From JBEKCP01 sp050014815 (lineage in GTDB: Bacteria > Planctomycetota > Planctomycetia > Pirellulales > Thermoguttaceae): a stretch of 11,471 nt of DNA. The DNA lies in assembly GCA_050014815.1 (NCBI GenBank), contig JBEKCP010000222.1, positions 1 to 11,471 of the forward strand, written 5' to 3'. Shown one piece after another: positions 1 to 6,705 of the stretch (its first letter is position 1; each line of letters starts with the position of its first letter). A model generated the notes under the pieces. That model did no database searches. It was not told where the DNA came from and worked only from the letters and a program-made list of their open reading frames with translations. The position numbers and the translations under genes were made by a program.

Positions 1-37
1 GCAGTAATAACGGCAATAGGCTCAAAAGCGTAGTCAT
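1..37 (-). CDS. Possible start of a gene running off the left edge (partial, 5' end only)
   Basis: Only twelve codons are visible. Read on the minus strand from the ATG at 37 they give MTTLLSLLPLLL, a hydrophobic N-terminus like a signal peptide or membrane anchor. A GAGGT Shine-Dalgarno match (43-47) lies five bases before the ATG, which is the main reason to propose this start. It would be the next gene after cysC on the same strand, 76 bp beyond the cysC stop. A second open frame from a TTG at 89 also reaches the edge and would give a protein starting MSEAVSAVLPKTV; its SD match (AGG) is weaker. No function can be assigned, and the DNA to the left is needed to choose between the two. Confidence 0.35.
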   Translation of the reverse strand, partial: MTTLLSLLPLLL

Positions 38-113
38 CGAGTACCTCAATTACCGTCTTCGGCAGAACGGCCGAAACGGCTTCACTCAAATCTACCTAAG
101 GGCCGGCCGACTG

Positions 114-776
114 TCAAGGGCCGATCTTCCCGACTTGGCGGAGACAGGCGAGGACCTGGTCGGCCAGGGCCTCGGGCCCATGGGCGGCGGCGTCGAGGAC
201 CAGCTCCGCCTTAAGTGGGGGTTCGTAGGGGTCGTCGATGCCGGTGAAGCCCTTGAGCTCGCCCGCCCGGGCCTTTTTGTAAAGCCCCTTTGGATCGCGG
301 GCTTCGCATACCGCGATGGGCGCATCGACAAAGATTTCGATGAAATCTCCCGGTGGAAGCGTAGCGCGGACCCGGTCCCGGTCCACCCGATAGGGGCTGA
401 TAAAGGCCGTGATTGCCACGATGCCGGCGTCGCAGAACAGTTTGGCGACGGCCCCGATGCGGCGGATGTTTTCCTCGCGGTCCTGGGCCGAGAAGCCCAG
501 TCCGAACCGCTTGGCGAACTCCTCGCTGTGCCGCTCTTTGAGCATGGCGGGGGAGGCGTTCAGCCCGTGGCGGACATTATCGCCGTCGAGGACAAAACTG
601 TGAATGCCGGCCGAGTGCAGCTTGTGGTCGACCAGGTTGGCGACCGTGCTCTTGCCGCAGGCGCTCAGCCCGGTGAACCAGACGATGCACCCGCCGTGGC
701 CGTGGCGTTTTTCCCGCTGGTCCCGCGGAACCGCGTGCTCATGCCAGTGGACCTCGACCTGTGATTTGTCCGACAT
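114..776 (-). CDS. cysC: Adenylylsulfate (APS) kinase
   Basis: Phosphorylates adenosine 5'-phosphosulfate to PAPS with ATP in the cytoplasm, the second step of sulfate activation for assimilation or sulfotransferases. The 220-residue product has the Walker A loop GLSACGKST (36-44), the DGDNVRHGLN APS-binding segment (64-73), REENIRRIGAVAKLF (100-114), FISPYR (125-130) and the family signature DPKGLYKKARAGELKGFTG (161-179). The ATG at 776 was chosen over in-frame extension to 971 because an AGAGGGAGA SD lies just upstream and the extension would translate the promoter and a palindromic repeat. About 19 extra residues (roughly 74-92) sit between HGLN and LGFS, where most APS kinases have two or three. 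No sulfate adenylyltransferase gene is next to it, so the partner enzyme must be elsewhere. Confidence 0.95.
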   Translation of the reverse strand: MSDKSQVEVHWHEHAVPRDQREKRHGHGGCIVWFTGLSACGKSTVANLVDHKLHSAGIHSFVLDGDNVRHGLNASPAMLKERHSEEFAKRFGLGFSAQDREENIRRIGAVAKLFCDAGIVAITAFISPYRVDRDRVRATLPPGDFIEIFVDAPIAVCEARDPKGLYKKARAGELKGFTGIDDPYEPPLKAELVLDAAAHGPEALADQVLACLRQVGKIGP

Positions 777-823
777 ATAGAGAATCTCCCTCTGTGTTTG
801 GGGTTCGTATGCGGGGACCACGC

Positions 824-852
824 ATAATACGCAAAGTTTGCGGATTGTGCAA
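824..852 (-). promoter_or_regulatory. Predicted sigma70-type promoter of cysC with a dyad in the spacer
   Basis: On the minus strand TTGCAC (847-852) and TATTAT (824-829) are separated by exactly 17 bp and point at cysC, whose ATG is 48 bp downstream of the -10. The spacer contains a perfect 6-1-6 palindrome, CGCAAA-N-TTTGCG (830-842), which is a possible operator. A second short dyad, TATGCG/CGCATA (808-813 and 821-826), overlaps the -10 on its downstream side. The spacing and matches are visible in the sequence; regulation by a repressor is inference. Confidence 0.55.
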
Positions 853-858
853 CTCCTG

Positions 859-897
859 TGTAGGGTGGGACGTCGGTGCCCGTCGACCCACCCTACA
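859..897. repeat. TAGGGTGGG-type palindromic element
   Basis: The 11-bp arms TGTAGGGTGGG (859-869) and CCCACCCTACA (887-897) are perfectly complementary. The 17-bp centre continues the stem with only symmetric A-A and T-T mismatches, so the whole 39 bp can fold into one long hairpin. It lies between the divergent cysC and glgP promoters, so it is not placed as a terminator for either gene. It looks like a REP-type interspersed palindrome; no second copy is in this window. Confidence 0.7.
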
Positions 898-935
898 GAG
901 ACGCGGCTCGGCTGGTCGGGGGATTCGGCATGCGA

Positions 936-941
936 TATAAT
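936..941 (+). promoter_or_regulatory. Perfect TATAAT -10 box upstream of glgP
   Basis: TATAAT lies 46 bp before the chosen glgP start. No convincing -35 is present at 16-18 bp (the 17-bp position reads TGGTCG). Transcription from here would begin near 948, after the alternative in-frame ATG at 940, which supports translation from 988. Confidence 0.35.
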
Positions 942-987
942 GGCGCGCTCGCTTGGCGAGCCCTGGAGCAAGGAGCGGCAGGCAGCT

Positions 988-3186
988 ATGGGTCAGATCG
1001 AAGCGGTCCGGGATAGCGAGGTTGAACCCGTGTCTTCTTATGGCCTTACGGCCGAAACGCTCTACGAGAAGTGTATCGCCCTGGCGCGAAACGTCTGGTG
1101 GAGTTGGAATCCCGAAACGATCAATCTCTTCCGGGACCTCGATCCGATCCGCTGGCGACAGTTGGACCACAACCCCATCGCCCTGCTGAGCGAGTTCACT
1201 CCGGAGCGGCTGGACATGCGGGCGGGCGAGCTGGTCCTTTACAGCCGCATCAGCCAGGCGTACCGCCGGCTGAAGGAGTACATGGCGGAGATCCCCGCCT
1301 GGGGCCGCACGCACGCCGGGGTGCTGGGCTCCCGGCCGGTCGCCTATTTCTCGTTGGAATTCGGGGTCCACGAGTCGATCCCCATTTACTCGGGCGGTCT
1401 GGGGGTCCTTTCGGGCGACCACATCAAGAGCGCCAGCGCCTTGGGCGTCCCGCTGGTGGCCTGCGGCCTGTTCTACGACCAGGGCTATTTCAAGCAGCAC
1501 CTGGACATGGACGGCTACCAGGGCGAGGAGTATCTCGACACGAAGGTCGAGAACCTGCCGATGGAGCCCGCCCGGGACTCCGAAGGCAAGCCGATCACGG
1601 TGCAGATCGAGACCCGCACGGGGAAGCTCCTGGCGAAGGTGTGGCTGATGCGGGTCGGGCGGGTCCGGCTGCTCTTGCTGGACTGCGACGTCCCCAGCAA
1701 CAGCCCGGAGGACCGCGAGTTGACCGCCCGGCTCTACGGCGGCGACAACCGCACGAGGATCCGGCAGGAGCTGGTGGCGGGGGTGGGCGGCATTCGGGCG
1801 CTGGGCGCCATGGGCATCACGCCCGGCGTCTATCACCTCAACGAGGGCCACAGCGCCTTCGCCACGATCGAGGCCATCCGCCAGCGGATGAAGGACGAAG
1901 GCACCAGCTTCGAGGTCGCCTTGCGCGAGGTGACCCACCGCACCGTCTTCACCACGCACACGCCCGTCCCCGCCGGCCACGACCGCTTCGACCGCCACCT
2001 GATCGAAGAGCACCTCGGGCCGCTGCGGGACGACCTGGGGATCTCGTTCGAGCAACTGATGGGCCTGGGCCGCGTCGAGCCGCAGAACGAGCACGAGCCC
2101 TTCTGCATGACCGTGCTGGGGCTGAAGCTCTCGCGGCGGGCCAACGCCGTGAGCAACCTGCACGGGCACGTCACCCGGCGGATGTGGGCCCACCTCTGGC
2201 CCTGGCGGGCCGAGGAGGAGATCCCCATCGGGCACATCACCAACGGCGTCCACATACCCACCTGGCTCGCCTACCAGATGATGCAGCTCTACGACCGCAA
2301 TTTCCAGCCCGGCTGGATGGCCAACCTCAGCGACCCGGAAATCTGGCAGGGCATCTACGCGGTCGATCCGGGCGAGTTGTGGGAGACGCACTACGCCTTG
2401 AAGAACTTGCTCTTGGCGTTCGTGCGTCGCCGGGTCAGCCGGCAGTGCCGCCGCCGCGGCGAGAGCGACGAGGTGGTCGAGGCCGCCCGAAATATCCTCG
2501 ATCCCAACGTGCTCACCATCGGCTTCGCCCGGCGGTTCGCCACGTACAAGCGGGCCGACCTGATCCTCTGCAACGCCGATCGCCTGGCGGCAATGGTCAA
2601 CAATCCGGAGAAACCGGTCCAGATCATCTTCGCCGGCAAGGCGCATCCGGCCGACGAGCCCGGCAAGCAACTGATCAAGCGGATCGCCAACCTGCGGTTC
2701 GACCCGCGGTTCGCCGGCCGCATCGTCTTCATCGAGGACTACGACATCAACGTCTGCCGGCACCTGATCCAGGGCGTCGACGTCTGGCTGAACAACCCGC
2801 GGCGGCCGCTGGAGGCCTCCGGCACCAGCGGCCAGAAGGCCGTGTTGAACGGGGCGCTGAACCTCTCGATCCTCGACGGCTGGTGGGCCGAGGCCTACGA
2901 CGGCACCAACGGGTTCGCCATCGGCAAGGGCGCGCAGCACGTGGACGACCGGATCACCGATTCCCGCGACGCCGCCGATCTGTCGCGCGTCCTGACCGAA
3001 GAGGTCGTCCCGCTCTTCTACGACCGCGACATCGACGGCCTGCCGAGGCATTGGATCCGCCGCATGATGAACTCGATCAGCACGCTCGGCTGGCGGTTCA
3101 GCGCCGACCGGATGGTGGCGGACTACGTCAAGCAGTGCTACCTGCCGGCCTCCGGCGGCGTCAGTTGCGACATGTCGCTGCGGTGA
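988..3186 (+). CDS. glgP: Alpha-glucan (glycogen) phosphorylase, GT35, with DUF3417 N-terminus
   Basis: Releases glucose-1-phosphate from glycogen or maltodextrin by phosphorolysis, using pyridoxal phosphate; cytoplasmic. The 732-residue product starts with a DUF3417-like segment (LARNVWWSWNPE, DPIRWRQLDHNPIALL). The catalytic core shows YFSLEFGVHESIPIYSGGLG (from about 119), LNEGHSAF (284-291), HTPVPAGHDRF (from about 324), NGVHIPTW, GFARRFATYKRADLIL (from 512), FAGKAHPADEPGKQ and EASGTSGQKAVLNGAL, in which Lys617 is the expected PLP lysine. This matches the shorter bacterial phosphorylase group related to the Thermotoga enzyme, not the roughly 840-residue muscle/E. coli type. The ATG at 988 has an AGGAG about 12 bp upstream; an ATG at 940 is the alternative. 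It is a single-gene unit divergent from cysC, with no other glycogen gene nearby. Confidence 0.95.
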   Translation: MGQIEAVRDSEVEPVSSYGLTAETLYEKCIALARNVWWSWNPETINLFRDLDPIRWRQLDHNPIALLSEFTPERLDMRAGELVLYSRISQAYRRLKEYMAEIPAWGRTHAGVLGSRPVAYFSLEFGVHESIPIYSGGLGVLSGDHIKSASALGVPLVACGLFYDQGYFKQHLDMDGYQGEEYLDTKVENLPMEPARDSEGKPITVQIETRTGKLLAKVWLMRVGRVRLLLLDCDVPSNSPEDRELTARLYGGDNRTRIRQELVAGVGGIRALGAMGITPGVYHLNEGHSAFATIEAIRQRMKDEGTSFEVALREVTHRTVFTTHTPVPAGHDRFDRHLIEEHLGPLRDDLGISFEQLMGLGRVEPQNEHEPFCMTVLGLKLSRRANAVSNLHGHVTRRMWAHLWPWRAEEEIPIGHITNGVHIPTWLAYQMMQLYDRNFQPGWMANLSDPEIWQGIYAVDPGELWETHYALKNLLLAFVRRRVSRQCRRRGESDEVVEAARNILDPNVLTIGFARRFATYKRADLILCNADRLAAMVNNPEKPVQIIFAGKAHPADEPGKQLIKRIANLRFDPRFAGRIVFIEDYDINVCRHLIQGVDVWLNNPRRPLEASGTSGQKAVLNGALNLSILDGWWAEAYDGTNGFAIGKGAQHVDDRITDSRDAADLSRVLTEEVVPLFYDRDIDGLPRHWIRRMMNSISTLGWRFSADRMVADYVKQCYLPASGGVSCDMSLR

Positions 3187-3189
3187 TTC

Positions 3190-3264
3190 GATTTTGGATT
3201 TTAGATTTTGGATTTTGGATTGGGCTGCAATCCAAAATCCAAAATCGGCAATCCAAAATCCCCC
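3190..3264. repeat. GATTTTG heptamer repeat with a perfect 18-bp inverted repeat; probable terminator
   Basis: The left side is a 7-bp tandem of GATTTTG/GATTTTA; the right side is its complement, CAAAATC, interrupted by GG. Arms 3204-3221 and 3229-3246 are perfect 18-bp complements around a 7-base loop GGGCTGC. It begins three bases after the glgP stop, so it can fold at the end of the glgP mRNA. It also lies inside the 3' end of the convergent phosphatase-like gene. It is AT-rich and stands out from its GC-rich surroundings. Confidence 0.85.
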
Positions 3265-4442
3265 TTGGCCCCGTCCGGCGCCTGGAGCCCCAGAAACTCC
3301 AGCCCCGTTGCGGCGGCCGCGGTGATCGGCACGGGTCGATCAATCGTCCGGCCGGGTCTTGCGCCGGGCCCGATCGCCAGCATCCATACGCGGCGGCAGC
3401 CCTCGTCGGCCCCGACGTTCTTGTAGAAATCGCTATGATGGAGGAAGCCGCACCCAGGGGGTACCCGGCCGGGCCGCGCCAACTCCCGCCCATGGTCCGG
3501 CAGGATGAGCATCAGGGTACGGCCGCGGTAGTCGGGCAGTTCTTCGGCCGCTCGCCACAACCGCCATGTGAGCTCATCGGTCCGCCGAATCGCCTCGACG
3601 TACCGCGACCACGAGCCGTAATGGGCACAGTCGATCTCGCCCAGCGCGATGCACATCACGCCGGGCGAGAACTCCCGCATGCAGCCCAGCGCGCACTCGG
3701 TCAGGAAGGCGTCGTGGCTGGTGGTGCCCTCGGTCTGCGAGCGCCACGCCCGGTACCGGGCGTCGAACCACTCGCTGGCCCGGGGGCTGCGGAGTCCGGA
3801 GGCATCGACGCGGCTGGCGGAGCGTGCCAGCCGGGCGCACTCGGCGGCGGCGGCCAGTTCCGCCTCGGGTGACCCGGCGGCCGCCGCGGCCTGCATCCGC
3901 CGGGCCATTTCCTCGCCGGTCGTCCGGGGGATCGTCGGCGGCTGGACCACGTTGGCGGCAAATGGCTCGCCGTAACCCGCCGCACTGCTGTGGCCGACCT
4001 GGGCCAGTATCGAGGCGTAGACAAACGCCCATGCCGCCGTGTCGGGCAGTTTGTACGCGCGGCGGTAGATCTCGAAGACGGTCGGGTGCTTGACCGGCCG
4101 GGTCCAATCCAGATCGTCCCACTCCCAGTGGCCCGTCACGATCGAGCCGACCGAATTCGGATGGACCACGCGGCCCTCGACCCGCATGTTGGTCAGGAGC
4201 GTGCCCCGCGGGACCATTTCTTTCCAGAGCCGCGGGATATGGCGGTGCTCGGGGTCGCCGATGGTCTCGCTGGTGCGGGCGCCGCCGCCGAAGACGACGA
4301 TAATGAGCTTCCGCCCGTCCGCCGGCTCGGCGGCCGCCGCGTGCCACTGCTTCGCAGAAGCAGTATAGCCAGCGACGCCCGCGGCGATCCGCAGGAACGT
4401 CCGCCGGCTGAGGGACGAATCTCGCGGGTAATACTTCAGCAT
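3201..4442 (-). CDS. Tat-secreted alkaline-phosphatase-superfamily protein, substrate unknown
   Basis: A 413-residue protein with a textbook twin-arginine signal (SRRTFLR at 12-18, then IAAGVAGY), so it should be exported folded. The mature part resembles the alkaline phosphatase/sulfatase/phosphoglycerate-mutase fold: strand IIVVFGGG (47-54), possible nucleophile T57 or S58, GEIDCAHYG with D271 and H274 as a D-x-x-H metal pair, LILPDHGRE with D316/H317, and HHSDF with H335/H336. The usual first Asp (as in DGxRxD) is replaced by FGGG, so activity is uncertain. The ATG at 4442 was chosen because the Tat motif follows it; no strong SD is visible. Residues 27-34 are encoded exactly by a palindromic repeat, and the last 15 or so come from the GATTTTG repeat. 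It could be a phosphatase, sulfatase or phosphotransferase. Confidence 0.75.
   Translation of the reverse strand: MLKYYPRDSSLSRRTFLRIAAGVAGYTASAKQWHAAAAEPADGRKLIIVVFGGGARTSETIGDPEHRHIPRLWKEMVPRGTLLTNMRVEGRVVHPNSVGSIVTGHWEWDDLDWTRPVKHPTVFEIYRRAYKLPDTAAWAFVYASILAQVGHSSAAGYGEPFAANVVQPPTIPRTTGEEMARRMQAAAAAGSPEAELAAAAECARLARSASRVDASGLRSPRASEWFDARYRAWRSQTEGTTSHDAFLTECALGCMREFSPGVMCIALGEIDCAHYGSWSRYVEAIRRTDELTWRLWRAAEELPDYRGRTLMLILPDHGRELARPGRVPPGCGFLHHSDFYKNVGADEGCRRVWMLAIGPGARPGRTIDRPVPITAAAATGLEFLGLQAPDGAKGDFGLPILDFGLQPNPKSKI
4341..4364. repeat. 24-bp palindromic repeat inside a Tat signal peptide, copy 1
   Basis: The arms ACTGCTTC (4346-4353) and GAAGCAGT (4357-4364) form a perfect 8-bp stem with loop GCA, preceded by GTGCC. 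A copy with two substitutions is at 11164-11187 outside any gene. Here it is 24 bp long, a whole number of codons, and is read in frame as TASAKQWH (residues 27-34), just before the AAAA-EP region where signal cleavage would be expected. Confidence 0.8.
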
Positions 4443-4480
4443 AACTTTAGGTCCAGGTCGCGAGACGCAGGATGCCTTTT

Positions 4481-4637
4481 CTCTAGCCCAGACGTTCACG
4501 TCTGGGGCGAAGAAGCGAACAATCACCCTCACGGTTTTCCGTAAGCCCCCTTGAGGGGCCGGCCCCTGAAGGGGCCCGGAAGGAAAAGGGACTATTACTA
4601 TCGCCCTCCTTCCCACAGGCGTAAACGCCTGGGCTAG
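4481..4637. repeat. Nested inverted repeat: two CTCTAGCCCAG hairpins bracketing a 28-bp palindrome
   Basis: Hairpin 1 has CCCAGACGT (4487-4495), a two-base loop, and ACGTCTGGG (4498-4506). Hairpin 2 has CAGGCGT (4616-4622), loop AA, and ACGCCTG (4625-4631). Read on the opposite strand, hairpin 2 is a diverged copy of hairpin 1, and both begin TCTCTAGCCCAG. Between them, 4547-4574 is a 28-bp palindrome centred on GGCC|GGCC with one mismatched pair; it can also fold as two smaller hairpins. Confidence 0.75.
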
Positions 4638-4737
4638 AGAAAAAGTACGCCATCGTCACGGTGGTAAGAGATTAAGGTCACCTGGAGCGGCCGGCTGCGG
4701 AGCGCCACCCTGGGTTTCCGCCCGGACCACCTCGTTC

Positions 4738-4868
4738 CAACCCCAACGGGGTTGCGGAGGTCTCTATGGAACCCCATTCGGGGTTCAACGGATCTCTACC
4801 GCATCCGCAACCCAGGGTAGCCGCTGCGCGGCAACCCTGGGCTCTGATATGGAACCGCTTCGCGGTTC
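4738..4868. repeat. Cluster of four consecutive hairpins
   Basis: In order: CAACCCC-AAC-GGGGTTG (4738-4754); GAACCCC-ATTC-GGGGTTC (4769-4786); a 31-base hairpin with outer arms CCCAGGGT (4811-4818) and ACCCTGGG (4834-4841) and inner arms GCCGC and GCGGC around TGC, interrupted by one A-A pair; and GAACCGC-TTC-GCGGTTC (4852-4868). A stray ACCCTGGG at 4707-4714 suggests a further degenerate unit. The cluster ends 22 bp beyond the stop of the upstream gene, so it may act in the 3' region of that transcript. I see no coding potential. Confidence 0.75.
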
Positions 4869-4890
4869 GCTCGACAGTTTCTTGCAGAGG

Positions 4891-6633
4891 TTACGGTCGA
4901 ACTCCCAACTTCTCTTCTTCCTCTTCCTGGATAATGATCCGAGGGGTAACCATTGGCGACGTTGCCGGCTTCGACGCGGCTGCCGGGGCCGGAGACGGCG
5001 CGGGGGCCGGCGTCGGCTTGGCCGGCGGGAACATCGCGTCCCACGCCGCCTTGTCCACGCCGACGAAGAGCTCGCCCCGCTTCTCCTCGGGAGCATTCAG
5101 CGTGGCCTCGTAGACGTGCGACAAGGGGCGCCGTAGAACGGAATTCCCGCCGCCCCGCTCTTCCTCTGCCGCCGGCGCCTCCCCCGTTCTTCTCAGCGCG
5201 ACCGAAGAGCGGCAGATCATGCCTTTCGGCGCGGCGATCTTCACGTGGATCGGCCCGAAATCCTTCCACAGCGTCGCCGGGTGCAGCACGTAGGCCAACT
5301 GGTAGCTGCCCGTGCCCCGCGTGTCGGCATACGCATACTGCTTGTATTCGACGGCGACCGTGCGGGTGGCGTGGGCCGGAAACTTCACCTGGTAGTAGAG
5401 CAGATTCATCGGCGCGAACGTGAACGTAACCGGCAGATTCTTCAGAATCGCCTCGCAGGACGCTTTCTCCGCCGGACCGAGCCTCTTGTCGGGATCGAGA
5501 TAGTCAATGCGGGCGTAAACGGTCGGATCGGCCGTCAGACGACGGTCGCGGTCGTCGAAGCGTGCTCTGCCCGACGCAGGCGGCGACAGGCTCAATTCGC
5601 GCGGGCGAACCTGGCCGGTCACAAGATCGAGCGACCGCTCGCGGACGTCGCCGCCCCAGGCCGCAAACGTCGCTTCATAGGTGCTTCCCGCCTTGCCGCC
5701 GAATCGCGAGGCGAGGTGGGCCAGCAGTTGCGTAGCCTTCTGCTCGCCAATGGCCCCCAATGCCCAGAGGTTCGCCCCCTTCAACTGCTCAAACGCCCTT
5801 GCGTTCCAGACCCGATCGTCCCAACGGTCTGGTGGATAGGACCAGTCCACCGCGCCGATGTCCAGGCTGGCGTACCCGACCATTAGGGCCGCGTCGCGCG
5901 CGTTCCATCCGAGCCGGCCCGTCAGGTAGCTCCGCAGGGCGTCGCAGGCCGGTAGATAGGCGGCCGTCGGCCGCCGCTCGGCCCAGCCCGAGGGTTCCGA
6001 GCCATCAACCAAGTCGTCCTCGCCGCCGTTGGGACGTGCGGTCTGTTTTGACCCCGCCGCTGGCTCTGGCTCCAGCAGGACCCACGCCCCGCGAACCGGC
6101 GTCACCAGCCGAGTAAGCTCGGGATCCTGTGCGATGGCCTTTTCGATCACCTGCCGGGCGCTTTGCCGGATCATCCCGTAAATGCCCGAGTTCGTGATCA
6201 ACATAGGCGCGACGGACTTCTTGTCCACCATCACGTCGACCTCGGCATGGTTACTCATGCCGGAGATCAGGTAGATGCCGCGGAGGATCGGGAACCCGAA
6301 ATCGACGTGGACCTCCTGGTCGGTGGGATTCTCGATCGTGTAAACGGCCGATACGCCGACCAGCGGCGGTTCCCCGGCCCCGCCCCGCTCCGCCGTGCCG
6401 AAGTGGATGTCCAGGTCCTCGTTGACGACCCGCAAGCGGGTCTCTTGCGTGGGTTTGAGCGAGGGGTCGAGCCGGGCCAGCACGCCCTTGGCGGCCGGGT
6501 CGCCGCCGGGGTACTTCACTACGAACGGCCCTCCGTTGCCCAGCGCCCGCGGCGGGAATACCGCCCACGCCGCCGCCAGGGCCGCAAGGAAGAAAATGGA
6601 AACCGCCGCCCGCCAGACCCCCTTGGCTCTCAT
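4891..6633 (-). CDS. Secreted protein of unknown function, DUF4424-like
   Basis: A 580-residue protein with a signal peptide (RAKGVWRAAVSIFFLAALAAA, cleavage probably near 31-33), so probably exported. After it, LRVVNEDLDIHF (67-78) and VSAVYTIENPTDQEVHVDFGFP (94-115) resemble the beta-rich domain of DUF4424-type proteins, and YQLAYVLHPATLWKDFGPIHV (444-464) fits their C-terminal half. Between them lies a long insert (about 185-365) with YLPACDALRSYLTGRLGW and WALGAIGEQKATQLLAHLASRFGG, which I do not recognise. The tail is Pro/Ala-rich (539-560) and ends with a run of acidic residues (IIIQEEEEE). No catalytic motif is evident. The ATG at 6633 has AGGAG seven bases upstream; the open frame continues to 7014 but only through repeat DNA. 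The family link is from pattern memory. Confidence 0.75.
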   Translation of the reverse strand: MRAKGVWRAAVSIFFLAALAAAWAVFPPRALGNGGPFVVKYPGGDPAAKGVLARLDPSLKPTQETRLRVVNEDLDIHFGTAERGGAGEPPLVGVSAVYTIENPTDQEVHVDFGFPILRGIYLISGMSNHAEVDVMVDKKSVAPMLITNSGIYGMIRQSARQVIEKAIAQDPELTRLVTPVRGAWVLLEPEPAAGSKQTARPNGGEDDLVDGSEPSGWAERRPTAAYLPACDALRSYLTGRLGWNARDAALMVGYASLDIGAVDWSYPPDRWDDRVWNARAFEQLKGANLWALGAIGEQKATQLLAHLASRFGGKAGSTYEATFAAWGGDVRERSLDLVTGQVRPRELSLSPPASGRARFDDRDRRLTADPTVYARIDYLDPDKRLGPAEKASCEAILKNLPVTFTFAPMNLLYYQVKFPAHATRTVAVEYKQYAYADTRGTGSYQLAYVLHPATLWKDFGPIHVKIAAPKGMICRSSVALRRTGEAPAAEEERGGGNSVLRRPLSHVYEATLNAPEEKRGELFVGVDKAAWDAMFPPAKPTPAPAPSPAPAAASKPATSPMVTPRIIIQEEEEEKLGVRP

Positions 6634-6685
6634 CGCCGTGCTCCTTTCGGATCGGATGGAAAAACGCCTGTTCCGGACGCCGCGA

Positions 6686-6698
6686 AGCCGCAAGCGGC
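6686..6698. repeat. AGCCGC hairpin, copy 1
   Basis: GCCGC-AA-GCGGC stem (6687-6698). The 17-mer GCGAAGCCGCAAGCGGC (6682-6698) is identical at 7503-7519, and the core recurs inverted at 9678-9695. This copy would lie in the 5' leader of the DUF4424-like gene. Confidence 0.7.
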
Positions 6699-6705
6699 AG
6701 CCGCT

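Larger units (their letters stand above)
4443..4890. other. 448-bp gene-free gap filled with palindromes
   Basis: Between the phosphatase-like gene and the upstream secreted-protein gene, both on the minus strand, I see no credible gene. The gap holds two inverted CTCTAGCCCAG hairpins around a CCCCTT/AAGGGG palindrome (4481-4637) and a run of four hairpins (4738-4868). The short open frames here translate repeat sequence and have no SD. No clear promoter for the phosphatase-like gene was found. Confidence 0.7.

Noticed and set aside
135..764. 209-residue open frame on the + strand opposite cysC
   Set aside because: It mirrors the antisense pattern seen elsewhere. CysC motifs are intact on the minus strand.
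777..971. 65-residue extension of CysC upstream of its ATG
   Set aside because: It would translate the promoter boxes and the TAGGGTGGG palindrome; a good SD precedes the ATG at 776.
739..3051. 770-residue open frame antisense to glgP
   Set aside because: It has no recognisable domains, is rich in Asp, Val, Gly and His from antisense GC-rich codons, and has no SD.
1071..3872. 933-residue open frame on the + strand across glgP and beyond
   Set aside because: It is a shifted frame over a clear glgP and then antisense to the phosphatase-like gene. Its Arg/Gly/Pro/Ala-rich translation is typical of a GC-rich shadow frame.
4766..5113. 115-residue open frame on the + strand
   Set aside because: It begins in the hairpin cluster and continues antisense to the DUF4424-like gene; there is no SD.
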